Shown here: positions 18,734-27,410 of the stretch, piece by piece | Layout: every line of letters begins with the position of its first letter | How positions within the stretch are numbered: the first letter of the stretch is position 1 | NCBI RefSeq assembly: GCF_020829665.1 | Contig: NZ_JAIVFT010000014.1 | Location: 124,001 to 188,000 of the forward strand | Reading direction: 5' to 3' | DNA: 64,000 nucleotides | Origin: Nostoc sp. CHAB 5824 | Lineage (GTDB): Bacteria > Cyanobacteriota > Cyanobacteriia > Cyanobacteriales > Nostocaceae | The notes under the pieces: generated by a model | What the model was told of the DNA's origin: nothing | Database searches by the model: none | Seen by the model: only the letters and a program-made list of their open reading frames with translations | Program-made: the position numbers and the translations under genes

Positions 18734-18791
18734 CTGTTTGGCGGATTTGCTGAGATTAATTGTTCTGAAGTTACATTGTTATTTCAGTTAC

Positions 18792-19208
18792 TTATTCATC
18801 AGATAATTCATCATCTTGATCAGTGCTGTCTTCTACTACCAGATTTTCTGGCGGACGCTCATGGTTAAGTTGGTTTAGTAGCGCCAGTACCTTATTACCG
18901 CGTTCTATAGAGCGATCTTCGAGAAATAGCACCTCTGGTGTACGACGTAGCCGTACCCGCGCCCCAAGTTCACTGCGGACGTAACCTGTGGCCGACTTTA
19001 AGCCTGCCATTGTTTCTGCTTTAGCTTCATCTGTACCGTAGATACTGACGTAGATTTTGGCGTGTTGGAGATCACCGGAAACATCAACATCAGTAACACT
19101 TACCATTCCTGTACCCACACGGTCATCCTTGATGCCGTTGAGCAGCATTTGGCTAACTTCCCGTTTGATCAATTCAGCAACGCGGGAAACCCGGCGATTT
19201 GTAGCCAT
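18792..19208 (-). CDS. rbfA: Ribosome-binding factor A
   Basis: 138 aa. Begins ATNRRVSRVAELIKREVSQ and carries the KH-like core (VSVTDVDVSGDLQHAKIYVS) and RRTPEVLFLEDRSIERG, all standard for RbfA. It binds helix 1 of 16S rRNA during late 30S maturation, notably in the cold. The acidic tail (about 120-138) is a usual cyanobacterial extension. A Shine-Dalgarno GAGGAGG-like sequence (GAGGCG) lies just ahead of the ATG. DUF751 lies upstream on the same strand, the usual cyanobacterial neighbour. Confidence 0.97.
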   Translation of the reverse strand: MATNRRVSRVAELIKREVSQMLLNGIKDDRVGTGMVSVTDVDVSGDLQHAKIYVSIYGTDEAKAETMAGLKSATGYVRSELGARVRLRRTPEVLFLEDRSIERGNKVLALLNQLNHERPPENLVVEDSTDQDDELSDE

Positions 19209-19337
19209 AAAAATTTCGCCTCCTCACAGAGGTTGTACAACAAAAATAGATGCAAATTGAGTAGACAGTACTTAGCGGGAGCAACGCCAAGAACAACGGT
19301 CTGTAGGGCTAGGGCACAGCCCCGATATAGCGCTAGT

Positions 19338-19544
19338 CTAGATTGCACTCAAGCCCAGCATTGCACGTAGGGTGAGAGTAAGGAAAACTAGGCTGCTCAC
19401 AAACAAACCCAAGATAGCGACCAAGGTGACTGGGCGCTTCAACAATGGTACTAACGGCGCAAAGGTGTTTAGAAACAGTCCTAAGACGATACTAATTAAG
19501 TACCGGGGGTAGCGAAAGACGTTATCCCAAAATCCGTCAAACAT
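19338..19544 (-). CDS. DUF751 (Ycf33-like) small membrane protein
   Basis: 68 aa. Starts MFDGFWDNVFRYPRYLIS and has two hydrophobic helices (about 14-32 and 40-64), matching the Ycf33/DUF751 family conserved in cyanobacteria and plastids. It sits upstream of rbfA in the same direction, a conserved pairing. Function unknown. Confidence 0.88.
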   Translation of the reverse strand: MFDGFWDNVFRYPRYLISIVLGLFLNTFAPLVPLLKRPVTLVAILGLFVSSLVFLTLTLRAMLGLSAI

Positions 19545-19709
19545 CTGAATGTAAACTGCCTTGTTATATACTTACGTTTGTTTTGATATGCTTTATCTAC
19601 TCAATTGTAATCTATGCAGCTGGAAAATTAGCCAGTTAATATAAAATATGCTCCATCGGTTATATTGGCTTTATTTAGTCACAATTATTTTCAGTTAAAT
19701 CGGAAGTTA

Positions 19710-20567
19710 ATGGTAATTCAAATCCCCAAAGAAACTAGCCCGCGTCCATTTTTGAAGTGGGCAGGGGGTAAAAGTAGGTTGATACAGCAATATATTCCTT
19801 ATTTTCCCAAGAGTTATAAAAATTACTATGAGCCATTCTTAGGTGGTGGGGCTGTTTTTTTCTATCTCCAACCAAGTACAGCCATTTTAACTGATATTAA
19901 TGCCGAGTTAATTAACACTTATTGTTGTGTTAGAGATCATGTTGAAGAATTAATTTCTCTGTTGGAAGAGCATAAAAACCGACATGATAAAGATTATTAC
20001 TATAGTGTTAGAAACAACTATTGTGGTACTAATATAGAAAAAGCTGCTCGTCTAATTTATCTTAACAAAACTTGTTTTAATGGTCTTTATCGAGTCAACT
20101 CACAAGGTAAATTCAATGTGCCATTAGGCAAATATGATAATCCCAATATTTGTTCTGAGGTTTTACTAAAAGCAGCTTCAGAAGCGCTTTCTCATGCAGA
20201 AATTCAACAAGCAGATTTTAGAGAAGTCCTAAATCATGCAACTAGCAGTGATGATTTTGTATTTTTTGATCCGCCTTACCATCCTATTAGTGACACTAGC
20301 TATTTTACTGCTTATAGTCAAAATTGTTTTAATAAAAAAGACCAAGAACTTTTAAGAGATACTTGTGCAGAGTTGGCAAGTCGTGGTGTTCAAGTTATGG
20401 TATGTAATTCTGATAGCGAATTTATTAGAAAAATTTATACTGATATCAATTTTGAAACTTATAGAATCAAAGCAGCACGATCAATTAACTCAAACGTAAA
20501 AAATAGAGGGATGATTTACGAACTATTAATTACATCTTTTAAAGATTTTTATTTGCCCAAGCAATAA
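19710..20567 (+). CDS. Dam-like DNA adenine-N6 methyltransferase (D12 class)
   Basis: 285 aa from the ATG at 19710; the in-frame TTG at 19665 only adds 15 unconserved residues. Motifs are PFLKWAGGKSRL (motif X), YYEPFLGGGAVFF (motif I, SAM binding) and the catalytic DPPY in VFFDPPYHP (motif IV), in the alpha-class order, with the target-recognition region between I and IV. Such enzymes commonly methylate adenine in GATC, but the D12 class includes other specificities, so the target is inference. It is convergent with, and overlaps by 29 bases, a predicted nuclease gene: an apparent restriction-modification pair. Confidence 0.93.
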   Translation: MVIQIPKETSPRPFLKWAGGKSRLIQQYIPYFPKSYKNYYEPFLGGGAVFFYLQPSTAILTDINAELINTYCCVRDHVEELISLLEEHKNRHDKDYYYSVRNNYCGTNIEKAARLIYLNKTCFNGLYRVNSQGKFNVPLGKYDNPNICSEVLLKAASEALSHAEIQQADFREVLNHATSSDDFVFFDPPYHPISDTSYFTAYSQNCFNKKDQELLRDTCAELASRGVQVMVCNSDSEFIRKIYTDINFETYRIKAARSINSNVKNRGMIYELLITSFKDFYLPKQ

Positions 20568-21015
20568 ATCTGTCTAAGCTATAAACTGCTAATAAATTAT
20601 GGTTATCATTAACTCTTGCTTTTAGCCATTTGCTTGCGCCTTCTCGCATACCTTCACCACCTAAAATCACAATAGTTGGTGCAGGGTAATAGTTCTGGAT
20701 GTTCATGTTCAAGTAAGGAAATTTTTCATCAACAGAACCGGGGCTTTCTTGCCATTTGCACTCGAAAATTAAACCAGATGGCATTGCAGGTGAGCCAACA
20801 ACATAAAAATCAACCTTCAGATCGGTATGATAAATTCCAGTTCCAATATAAACTTCTTTTCCATAACGTTTTGGCAATAAAGCAGCATTTAGTATAAATT
20901 CTTTTCGGACATAGTTCGCTACTTGGAAATAATTATGCCCATTCAAGATTGCTTCTACATTTCCTTCTAAAATATTCCCAGACTTATTTGCCCGTCCACC
21001 TTGAGTCAGAGCCAT
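20539..21015 (-). CDS. PD-(D/E)XK-type restriction endonuclease, probable partner of the Dam-like methylase
   Basis: 158 aa from the ATG at 21015, which has AGAGGG seven bases upstream (a TTG start six codons earlier is weaker). The nuclease signature is KVDFYVVG followed about 14 residues later by FECKWQ, i.e. D...ExK, then a conserved SVDEKFPYL. N-terminal GRANKSGNILEGNVEAIL resembles the leading helix of short type II-like nucleases. The tail-to-tail overlap of 29 bases with the methylase supports a type II restriction role. Exact site unknown. Confidence 0.78.
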   Translation of the reverse strand: MALTQGGRANKSGNILEGNVEAILNGHNYFQVANYVRKEFILNAALLPKRYGKEVYIGTGIYHTDLKVDFYVVGSPAMPSGLIFECKWQESPGSVDEKFPYLNMNIQNYYPAPTIVILGGEGMREGASKWLKARVNDNHNLLAVYSLDRFIAWANKNL

Positions 21016-21330
21016 CCTCAATCCCTCTGCCAAAAGTCCTGCTTATTATAGGATTTCATAGAAGCAGTAACAAATGGTCAGTTGCTTAATATGAATTTTT
21101 GATTTGGACTAAACAAGGTTGGATTAATAAGTAAAAAATCCGAGAACTTTGGTACTCTTGTACTAAATAAATACAAATGTATTGATAATTTAGGTAACGA
21201 ACGAGTTACTAATTTAGATAAGTATGAAAGGAATAGAATTTTCCTTTTCTCTTTATCCCTTAACCTTTTTATTAACCTCTCTAGTCACTGGGATTTAGCT
21301 TGGATAAATTTTAGTTATTTCGCCTTAGCT

Positions 21331-22551
21331 TCAACCCGTCTGTGCCTCAGTATGACCGTTGCGGATAGCCCATGCTAGTTCTAAAAGTTGAGTCCAGCGC
21401 TTTTGTAACTGTTTGGGGGTGCATTTGATGGCTTTAGCGATCGCTTGGTCGTTTTGTCGTGCAGTTTTCAACTGTAATATTTGCTGTTGCTGTTCTGTGA
21501 GTTGATTTACAAAGATTTCCCACTGCTGGGAAGATAAACCCAACTTTTGCTCTAAACCTGCGCCTAACCATTGATGTACCAATTGCCAGTGATGTTGTTT
21601 GGCAAACTTTTCTACGTGGTATTTAAACCGCTGTTGGAGATAATCCCGCTGACGGCTGGTTAAACCGAGAATTTGGTCAATTTCTGGGGCTGAGAGGTCT
21701 TGGAGTTTCAGACTGAGGTAGTTCATACAGTCAGATTGGCCTTGAGACTCCAGGTATTTCATCAATTCAGTGATGACGCGATCGCGTTCTGACTCTTCAG
21801 ATGGATCGAAATTTGTTTGGGCAACCATTTGCGATCGCAACTGTTGCACTGCCGAGTTACGCTGGTAAGATTCTGCTTCTTCACCCTTAGCAGACTCTAC
21901 CGCCATCTCGATATCCACAGTAGTTTCTTGCGGCTGACGACGAGCAAAACCTTGGGCCCGCAAGATAATTAATTGCTGATTTGCACCACCAGGTAAATTG
22001 ATGCGGCGTTTGGCATACTGCTCTGTAAACGCCATATATTCAGCTAATTGCAGCTGAGTACGCGGTGTGTGATCCCCAGGTAGTTCGTTTTCTCTGCGGA
22101 AAGCTTTGATAGCTTCGATATAAAATGCTTGTAAAAAATCTTCAATCAGGCTGTAACGAGCTTCAAAACCCAACTCAGAGCCGGATATAGTTACATGGCG
22201 GTAAACCATAGCACCCAAATTGCTATGTAATTCCACCCGCCCTTGTTTTGAACCTAGTTGGTAGTAACGTAAGCACTTGTGCATCCGATGCCTTCCCAAC
22301 GTAATCTGCCAGGATTTGATTTCTCCAGATGTTTGGATACGGGAGCTTTTATCGCAAATGCGTTCTACTTCTATGCTTATGCGCTTTGCTAAAGCTTCTA
22401 TGCATCTGGGTGCTGCTTTCACTTGTGCTTGCATTTCCTGACACAGCAATTCAATCAAGGTCTCGCTGCTGCTGTCTGAAAATTCTTCGGTCGAAAGGTG
22501 GTTATCAAAAATAGGTGTAGAGTTTGGTAGATTAACGACGTTAGCTTTCAT
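21331..22551 (-). CDS. HetZ-family (HetZ-related) protein
   Basis: 406 aa from ATG at 22551 (GGA five bases upstream); the longer TTG/ATG reading adds 17 residues of poor character. Recognised from RHRMHKCLRYYQLGSKQGRVELHS, shown here in part, QLAEYMAFTEQYAKRRI and QDLSAPEIDQILGLTSRQRDYL, which are the conserved stretches of HetZ and its paralogues. The C-terminal half (about 300-400) has helix-turn-helix character like a sigma-4 region. HetZ itself acts early in heterocyst differentiation; this copy is not next to patU genes, so a paralogue is more likely than hetZ proper. Gln-rich segments occur near 345-370. Confidence 0.8.
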   Translation of the reverse strand: MKANVVNLPNSTPIFDNHLSTEEFSDSSSETLIELLCQEMQAQVKAAPRCIEALAKRISIEVERICDKSSRIQTSGEIKSWQITLGRHRMHKCLRYYQLGSKQGRVELHSNLGAMVYRHVTISGSELGFEARYSLIEDFLQAFYIEAIKAFRRENELPGDHTPRTQLQLAEYMAFTEQYAKRRINLPGGANQQLIILRAQGFARRQPQETTVDIEMAVESAKGEEAESYQRNSAVQQLRSQMVAQTNFDPSEESERDRVITELMKYLESQGQSDCMNYLSLKLQDLSAPEIDQILGLTSRQRDYLQQRFKYHVEKFAKQHHWQLVHQWLGAGLEQKLGLSSQQWEIFVNQLTEQQQQILQLKTARQNDQAIAKAIKCTPKQLQKRWTQLLELAWAIRNGHTEAQTG

Positions 22552-22956
22552 GACTTTTCCAGGGAGTAGTATTGCACCGTAATTACAACGCAGACACAGC
22601 AATCAAGGCCTGCCAAGGCTTGTGAATCTTTAGGCATTCATCCATTAAGGCTTGCCGCATGTAATGCTCACATCTAAAGCTCATATATAAAACTGTAGGA
22701 AATACGAAAGAGTTACAGTGATGGCAATGTGTCGGTTTTTTCACAAGCCTCCACATTGACGCTGGGACATGAGTACGCACCATTTTCTCAAAGTTGTCAA
22801 ATGCCTTGTTGTACCTACTGTTACCACCATCCTGTTATATCCACTGCTGCATTTATGCCCGTCGTAGACATCGCCTCTAAATATGACAATTTCAAAACTG
22901 GAGTCGCTTTTATGACAATTTCCGAAACAAAGAGGTGCGCCTATGAAGTTTAATTC

Positions 22957-23616
22957 TTATACCCATGCTGCTGCTGCTTCCCAACCTAAACCCCTCCGTA
23001 TAATTGCTGCTTCGTCTCCGGTCATATCCAAGATGGTAGACACTTCAAATGTAGGTTCCTCGCCAGTATCTACAATTATGTCTACCAACTTGTCCAAACG
23101 GTCAAATAGCTCTACTCGCGACTGAACAGTTTCTGGATCTATCCGAATCATGCCATTATCTGCTTCATCTGGTGGCAGATGTGCTGAAGTTGAAATAATC
23201 GGATTGCCCAACGCTGCCAGCAACTCCAAACACACAGTGTGGTTTGGTACTCTAATTCCAGTAGTTTTCCGCTTGGGGCTTTGCACCAATCGCGGTACTA
23301 ATTTAGTCGCTGGAAGCAAAAACGTGTATGGCCCTGGAATCAGGCGCTTCATAATCCGATAGGCTGTGTTACTTACGAAGGCATAAGTTGCCACATTTGA
23401 AAGCGAGGGACATAAAAATGTCAGTGGTTTATCATTTGCTAGCTGTTTAATTTGCCGCACTCGTTCTACCGCCGACTTGGCATTCAAATCACAACCGATC
23501 GCATAAACTGTATCAGTAGGGTAAAGCATGACTGCGCCACTAGAAAGCGCCGACTTTATTTCCTCTATTCGGCGAATTTGAGGATTATCCGGATGAACTG
23601 GAAAAATTTTTGCCAT
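22957..23616 (-). CDS. Sua5/YciO/YrdC threonylcarbamoyl-AMP synthase family protein
   Basis: 219 aa. Motifs: ALSSGAVMLYPTDTVYAIGCD, in part, then KQLANDKPLTFLCPSL, RLIPGPYTFLLPA, KRKTTGIRVPNH and PIISTSAH, defining the nucleotide-binding YrdC fold. It makes threonylcarbamoyl-AMP from Thr, bicarbonate and ATP for the t6A37 modification of tRNA. Length suits the short (TsaC/YciO-like) form without the Sua5 C-terminal domain; a YciO paralogue with another role is possible. Divergent from larC across an 8-bp tandem repeat. Confidence 0.88.
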   Translation of the reverse strand: MAKIFPVHPDNPQIRRIEEIKSALSSGAVMLYPTDTVYAIGCDLNAKSAVERVRQIKQLANDKPLTFLCPSLSNVATYAFVSNTAYRIMKRLIPGPYTFLLPATKLVPRLVQSPKRKTTGIRVPNHTVCLELLAALGNPIISTSAHLPPDEADNGMIRIDPETVQSRVELFDRLDKLVDIIVDTGEEPTFEVSTILDMTGDEAAIIRRGLGWEAAAAWV

Positions 23617-23651
23617 AGGACTGGGGACTGGGGAGAATAAAAAATGATTCT

Positions 23652-23685
23652 TGACTAATGACTAATGACTAATGACTAATGACTA
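23652..23685. repeat. Tandem 8-bp repeat, unit GACTAATG
   Basis: Four tandem copies lie in the short gap between tsaC-like and larC; the last copy supplies an ATG (23679) directly in frame with larC. A looser version of the same words (GTCATTAGTCATTA) lies at 38731-38800 between SSADH and 2-OG decarboxylase. Confidence 0.85.
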
Positions 23686-24965
23686 TGAATAAAATTGCTT
23701 ATCTTCAATGTCCGACAGGAATTTCCGGTGATATGTGCCTGGGTGCTTTGGTAAGTTTGGGTGTTCCTGTGGAGTATTTAATTGAAAAACTCAATGGGTT
23801 GGGTATTGAACAGGAATATCAGTTAAGGGCGGAACTTGTCCAACGTAATGGTCAGCAGGCGACTAAAGTCCATGTGGATTTAGTACATGATGATCATCAT
23901 CACCACGATCGCGAACACAGTCATCATCACACACGCCACTTGCCAGATATAGAGGGGATGATTATCAAAGCGGGGTTGCCATCACGGGCAGAAGCTTGGA
24001 GTTTGGCAGTATTCCGACAGCTAGCAGTAGCAGAAGGGGCAGTGCATGGAATTTCTCCTGAAAAAGTTCATTTTCATGAGGTGGGTGCTGTAGATGCGAT
24101 CGTAGATATTGTGGGTACTTGTTTGGGGTTAGATTGGTTGGGGATTGAGAGCAATGAGTCAGGATTGCCCTTACTTTACTGCTCGGCGTTCCCGACTGGT
24201 GGCGGCACTGTTCGGGCTGCACATGGTCAGATGGCAGTACCAGTACCAGCGGTATTAAAGCTGTGGGAAATGCGGGGTTGTCCAGTTTATAGCAATGGGA
24301 TTGACAAAGAACTGGTGACACCAACAGGAGCCGCGATCGCTACTACTTTGGCAAGAGATTTTGGTTCACCACCTGCGATCGCTATCAAGCAGATAGGATT
24401 GGGAGCAGGAACCATAAATTTACCCATTCCCAATATCTTACGCCTTTGGCTGGGCGAAAGCGCAAGTTTACAGTCAAATTTCAGCGATTATGAAGATACT
24501 AGCTCAAATTTAGAAACAATCTCGGTACTAGAAACTCAAATTGATGATTTAAATCCGCAAGCGATCGGTTATGTGTTTGAGGCGTTGTTTGCTGCTGGTG
24601 CGGTGGATGTATTTACCCAAGCGATCGCCATGAAAAAGTCCCGTCCAGGGATTTTGCTGACTGTGATTTGTCATCCAGAAAATTTAGTCAGTTGTGAAGC
24701 GGTTGTATTCCGCGAAACCACTACTTTAGGCATTCGGAGAACAACTCAGCAACGTGCCATTTTACAACGGGAAATTCAACAAGTAGAAATTGAATATGGC
24801 AAAGTGCGTGTCAAAGTAGCATGGAAGGGACAATCACCAGAAAAAGTTATTGCAAATGTGCAGCCAGAATATGAAGATTGTGCAGACTTAGCCCGAAAAC
24901 ATAATATTCCCTGGCGCGAAATTCAACGGCTGGCGCTACAAAATTGGTATTTAGTCAATAGCTAA
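23679..24965 (+). CDS. larC: LarC: nickel-pincer cofactor nickel chelatase
   Basis: 428 aa (426 from the second ATG at 23685, probably the true start because the first lies in a tandem repeat). N-terminal CPTGISGDMCLGAL, the His-rich DDHHHHDREHSHHH (about 67-81), VHFHEVGAVDAIVDIVG, and GTVRAAHGQMAVPVPA are hallmarks of LarC. The enzyme inserts Ni into the pyridinium bisthiocarboxylate nucleotide cofactor; the histidine stretch may hold nickel. LarB and LarE are not seen in this window. A stem-loop follows the stop codon. Confidence 0.9.
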   Translation: MTMNKIAYLQCPTGISGDMCLGALVSLGVPVEYLIEKLNGLGIEQEYQLRAELVQRNGQQATKVHVDLVHDDHHHHDREHSHHHTRHLPDIEGMIIKAGLPSRAEAWSLAVFRQLAVAEGAVHGISPEKVHFHEVGAVDAIVDIVGTCLGLDWLGIESNESGLPLLYCSAFPTGGGTVRAAHGQMAVPVPAVLKLWEMRGCPVYSNGIDKELVTPTGAAIATTLARDFGSPPAIAIKQIGLGAGTINLPIPNILRLWLGESASLQSNFSDYEDTSSNLETISVLETQIDDLNPQAIGYVFEALFAAGAVDVFTQAIAMKKSRPGILLTVICHPENLVSCEAVVFRETTTLGIRRTTQQRAILQREIQQVEIEYGKVRVKVAWKGQSPEKVIANVQPEYEDCADLARKHNIPWREIQRLALQNWYLVNS

Positions 24966-24967
24966 AT

Positions 24968-25002
24968 CTCCTCGTTCCCAGTCGGAGACTGGGAACGAGG
25001 GA
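24968..25002. terminator. Stem-loop between convergent larC and nnr
   Basis: CTCGTTCCCAGTC and GACTGGGAACGAG form a 13-bp perfect stem with a four-base loop, without a clear T run on either side. Its position between two convergent stop codons (24965 and 25008) suggests bidirectional transcript-end protection; the same word also occurs as a dispersed palindrome in cyanobacteria. Confidence 0.6.
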
Positions 25003-25007
25003 ATCAA

Positions 25008-26567
25008 CTAAGTTAGAGCTTTTATCAAATATTGTGTCAATGTAAACGCATCTACACCCAATTCGGTACGCTCCTGGGCTGCTAAAATACCGGCTTGCGA
25101 ATGCCACCATGCAGCAGTTGCCACAATATCTTCTAGGGGAATCTGTTTAGTTGCTGCTTGCGCCAACAATCCACCCAGTAGCCCGGTTAACACGTCACCG
25201 CTACCGCCACGCGCTAAGGCGGGTGTGCTTTCAGGAATGATCCAAACATCACCTTGAGGGTTTGCTACAGCAGTTCTCGCCCCTTTCAACAACACTACCG
25301 CTCCACTTTGCGTTGCTGCTTCCTGTACTGCTTTCACTTTGTCATGTTTGGCATCGGGTACATCAGGAAACAATCGCTGGAATTCGCCAGTGTGGGGTGT
25401 GAGTACAGTTACTGCTTGGCGTTTTTTTAATGTGGCGATCGCTCCCATTTGTGCCAAGATATTTAAACCATCGGCATCGAGAATTAGAGGGCGATCGCTT
25501 TCTATGACTTCTTGAACAATGGGAGTGGCATCTCGTGTTAAACCAGGGCCACAAGCGATCGCATTAAAAGAACTCAGATCGGTTTTTTCTGGTAATTGCA
25601 ACTGTGCCATCGCTCCAGTTTCCGTCTCTGGACAACCGACAATTAACGCTTCTGGCAAGTGTGACACCAAAAGAGATTTCAGCGATTCGGGTACGGCAAT
25701 CGAAAGCATCCCCACACCACTAGCCCTAGCACCCAAACCAGTTAAAATTGCTCCACCTGCATAGCGCCGCGAACCGCAAATCAACAGTAAATGTCCTTCT
25801 TTATATTTGTGCGTAACTGGGGGACGGGGTAGGGGTAAAGTAGCAAGTGCCGTTGCTGATGTAATACGTTTAATCTTGGGTACATCTTTTAGAACAGCTT
25901 CCACATCAGCTAAAGGAATATCAAAATCTATTAACTCAGCTTTGCCGAGATATTCCAGCGCCTGATCTTGGAAAAAAGCTAGCTTCCATAAACCCAAGCA
26001 AAAAGTGTGAGTGGCCCGAATAGCAGTTCCTAATACTTCGCCTGTGTCGGTGTGTAAACCTGAAGGTAAATCGATACTATAAATCGGCACAGGCAATTCA
26101 TTTAGCTGATTAATTGCAGAAGCAATGGGATCGGTGAGGTTTTTTTCTAAACCAAAACCAAACAAGCCATCAATTAACAAATCAGAATCTGGCAGTTGCT
26201 CAATTGTTTGATAAATTGGAATGCCCAAACTTTGAGCATACTGCAAATGCTGCGAAGTTAATTCCTTAAGCTTAGAGAAAGGAGAATAAATCCAAACCTC
26301 ATACCCACGAAAGTGTAATTCACGGGCTACTACTAAAGCATCCCCACCATTATGACCCGGGCCGACAAGAATTCCGACACGAGATCCCCCCGCCTGCGGC
26401 AACCCCCTTAAAAAGTGGATCTCTTGAACGCTACGAGCAATTAATCCCGCCACCTTTTCCATTAAAGCGACTACAGGCATTCCTGCTGCAAAGATCCGAT
26501 CTTCAATATCGTGCATCTGCCCAGCAGTCACTACCACTTGCGAAATTTTTTCTTGCCTTTTCTGCAT
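25008..26567 (-). CDS. nnr: Bifunctional NAD(P)H-hydrate repair enzyme (epimerase plus ADP-dependent dehydratase)
   Basis: 519 aa. The N-terminal YjeF-type epimerase (about 10-225) shows VGPGHNGGDALVVAREL and IDGLFGFGL. The C-terminal dehydratase (about 240-515) shows YKEGHLLLICGSRRYAGGA in part, ACGPGL, VLTPHTGEFQRLF and the ARGGSGDVLTG nucleotide site. It repairs hydrated NADH and NADPH. Fused, full-length bacterial form. The in-frame insertion RGLPQAGGSR near residue 55-63 coincides with a palindromic repeat word in the DNA. Confidence 0.95.
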   Translation of the reverse strand: MQKRQEKISQVVVTAGQMHDIEDRIFAAGMPVVALMEKVAGLIARSVQEIHFLRGLPQAGGSRVGILVGPGHNGGDALVVARELHFRGYEVWIYSPFSKLKELTSQHLQYAQSLGIPIYQTIEQLPDSDLLIDGLFGFGLEKNLTDPIASAINQLNELPVPIYSIDLPSGLHTDTGEVLGTAIRATHTFCLGLWKLAFFQDQALEYLGKAELIDFDIPLADVEAVLKDVPKIKRITSATALATLPLPRPPVTHKYKEGHLLLICGSRRYAGGAILTGLGARASGVGMLSIAVPESLKSLLVSHLPEALIVGCPETETGAMAQLQLPEKTDLSSFNAIACGPGLTRDATPIVQEVIESDRPLILDADGLNILAQMGAIATLKKRQAVTVLTPHTGEFQRLFPDVPDAKHDKVKAVQEAATQSGAVVLLKGARTAVANPQGDVWIIPESTPALARGGSGDVLTGLLGGLLAQAATKQIPLEDIVATAAWWHSQAGILAAQERTELGVDAFTLTQYLIKALT

Positions 26568-26710
26568 CAGTCCTGAGTCCTGTTAACGGTAGCGGGGCGT
26601 TGAGCCAGTGCTGAGTTATGAGTTTCAGTTACCCTGAAACTTTAGCAGATTTCAAAACCCTTCATTTCACACAATTCCTTAAACAAGAAATTTACTACTT
26701 TACTCATCAT

Positions 26711-26814
26711 TGGACTTCTTGCAAAAGTGGGGGAAAGGGTAAGGGATGAAATTTCCCTTTTCCCTTTGCCCCTTTCCCTACAAGAGTGCAAAAAGAACTT
26801 TTGTAAGAGGTCTA
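26711..26814. repeat. Dispersed inverted-repeat element, copy 2
   Basis: Termini GGACTTCTTGCAAAAGT and ACTTTTGTAAGAGGTC, core GGGAAAGGGTAAGGGATGAA and its pyrimidine-rich partner; closely similar to 16361-16470. The open frame across it (26642-26899) is not a gene. Confidence 0.8.
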
Positions 26815-26940
26815 TTGGACTTTGGATGTGCTTACCACCTAGCACCTTCTCACCTTGTTGACTGACGTTAGCTTTGAGTGAATCGCGGTAGTCGATCAAT
26901 TTCTTAGTACAGTTTTGCGTAAAAGCGTAGCGTTTTTAAT

Positions 26941-27113
26941 GCAGCGGGATGCATTGACATTGTATCGAGATGCATTAACAATGCAGTGGGATGCATTGAC
27001 ATTGCATCGAGATGCATTAACAATGCAGTGGGATGCATTGGCATTGTATTGAGATGCATTAACAATGCAGTGGGATGCATTGGCATTGCATCGAGATGCA
27101 TTAGCATTGCAAG
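26941..27113. repeat. 42-bp tandem repeat built of 21-bp half-units each holding ATGCAT
   Basis: Slightly more than four copies of a 42-bp unit that starts GCAGTGGGATGCATTGACAT and continues with TGCATCGAGATGCATTAAC. ATGCAT palindromes recur every 21 bases, i.e. every two helical turns. Both strands remain open in more than one frame because the unit length is a multiple of three; the resulting ORFs (Asn/Ala/Ser/His-rich or Met-His-rich) have no start signals and are not credible genes. Confidence 0.92.
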
Positions 27114-27157
27114 GTATTACCAAATTTAATTCGCTATGAATTAATGAAATGCTGTAC

Positions 27158-27290
27158 TTAGTCAGTTTTTGGATTCTCTTTAATAGTGACTAATCCATGT
27201 ATGCCTAGCGCTGCAATTACTCCCCCCAGTAATCCCCAAGTCCCATCAGCAAATACATTGCGATGAATGTAGCTTTTTAAATTACACAGT
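27158..27290 (-). other. Possible small membrane protein, 5' end disrupted
   Basis: The minus strand encodes ...NVFADGTWGLLGGVIAALGIHGL... ending KENPKTD then TAA: a hydrophobic helix with flanking charged residues, credible as a small photosynthetic-type membrane protein. No in-frame ATG is present; a dispersed repeat (27306-27391) lies where the start would be expected. May be a gene truncated by repeat insertion. Confidence 0.35.
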
Positions 27291-27305
27291 CACTTCCTAA
27301 GTTCG

Positions 27306-27391
27306 TTGACGGCTGACGGTTAACCGTCAACAGCCAACAGCCAACACGAAAAGATGTACAAGTTAAATGCGCGACAGCTTATCATTAACTT
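27306..27391. repeat. Dispersed repeat with the AGCTGTCGCGCATTTAACTT word, copy 1
   Basis: Contains GACGGCTGACGGTTAACCGTC inverted repeats (centre GGTTAACC) and, on the minus strand, ATAAGCTGTCGCGCATTTAA. A related copy lies at about 30126-30200 (ATAAGCTGTTACGCATTTAA, then ACCGATAACCGTCAACG). Confidence 0.65.
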
Positions 27392-27410
27392 TTCCTCCCT
27401 CTACCAGCTT

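Noticed and set aside
22583..22783. 66-aa frame with CHHC and CEHY words upstream of the HetZ-family gene
   Set aside because: Cys/His pattern is suggestive, but there is no ribosome binding site and it overlaps the leader of the HetZ-family gene; not enough support.
26896..27123. Overlapping Asn/Ala-rich and Met/His-rich minus-strand frames
   Set aside because: Both arise from the 42-bp tandem repeat; no start or Shine-Dalgarno sequence.
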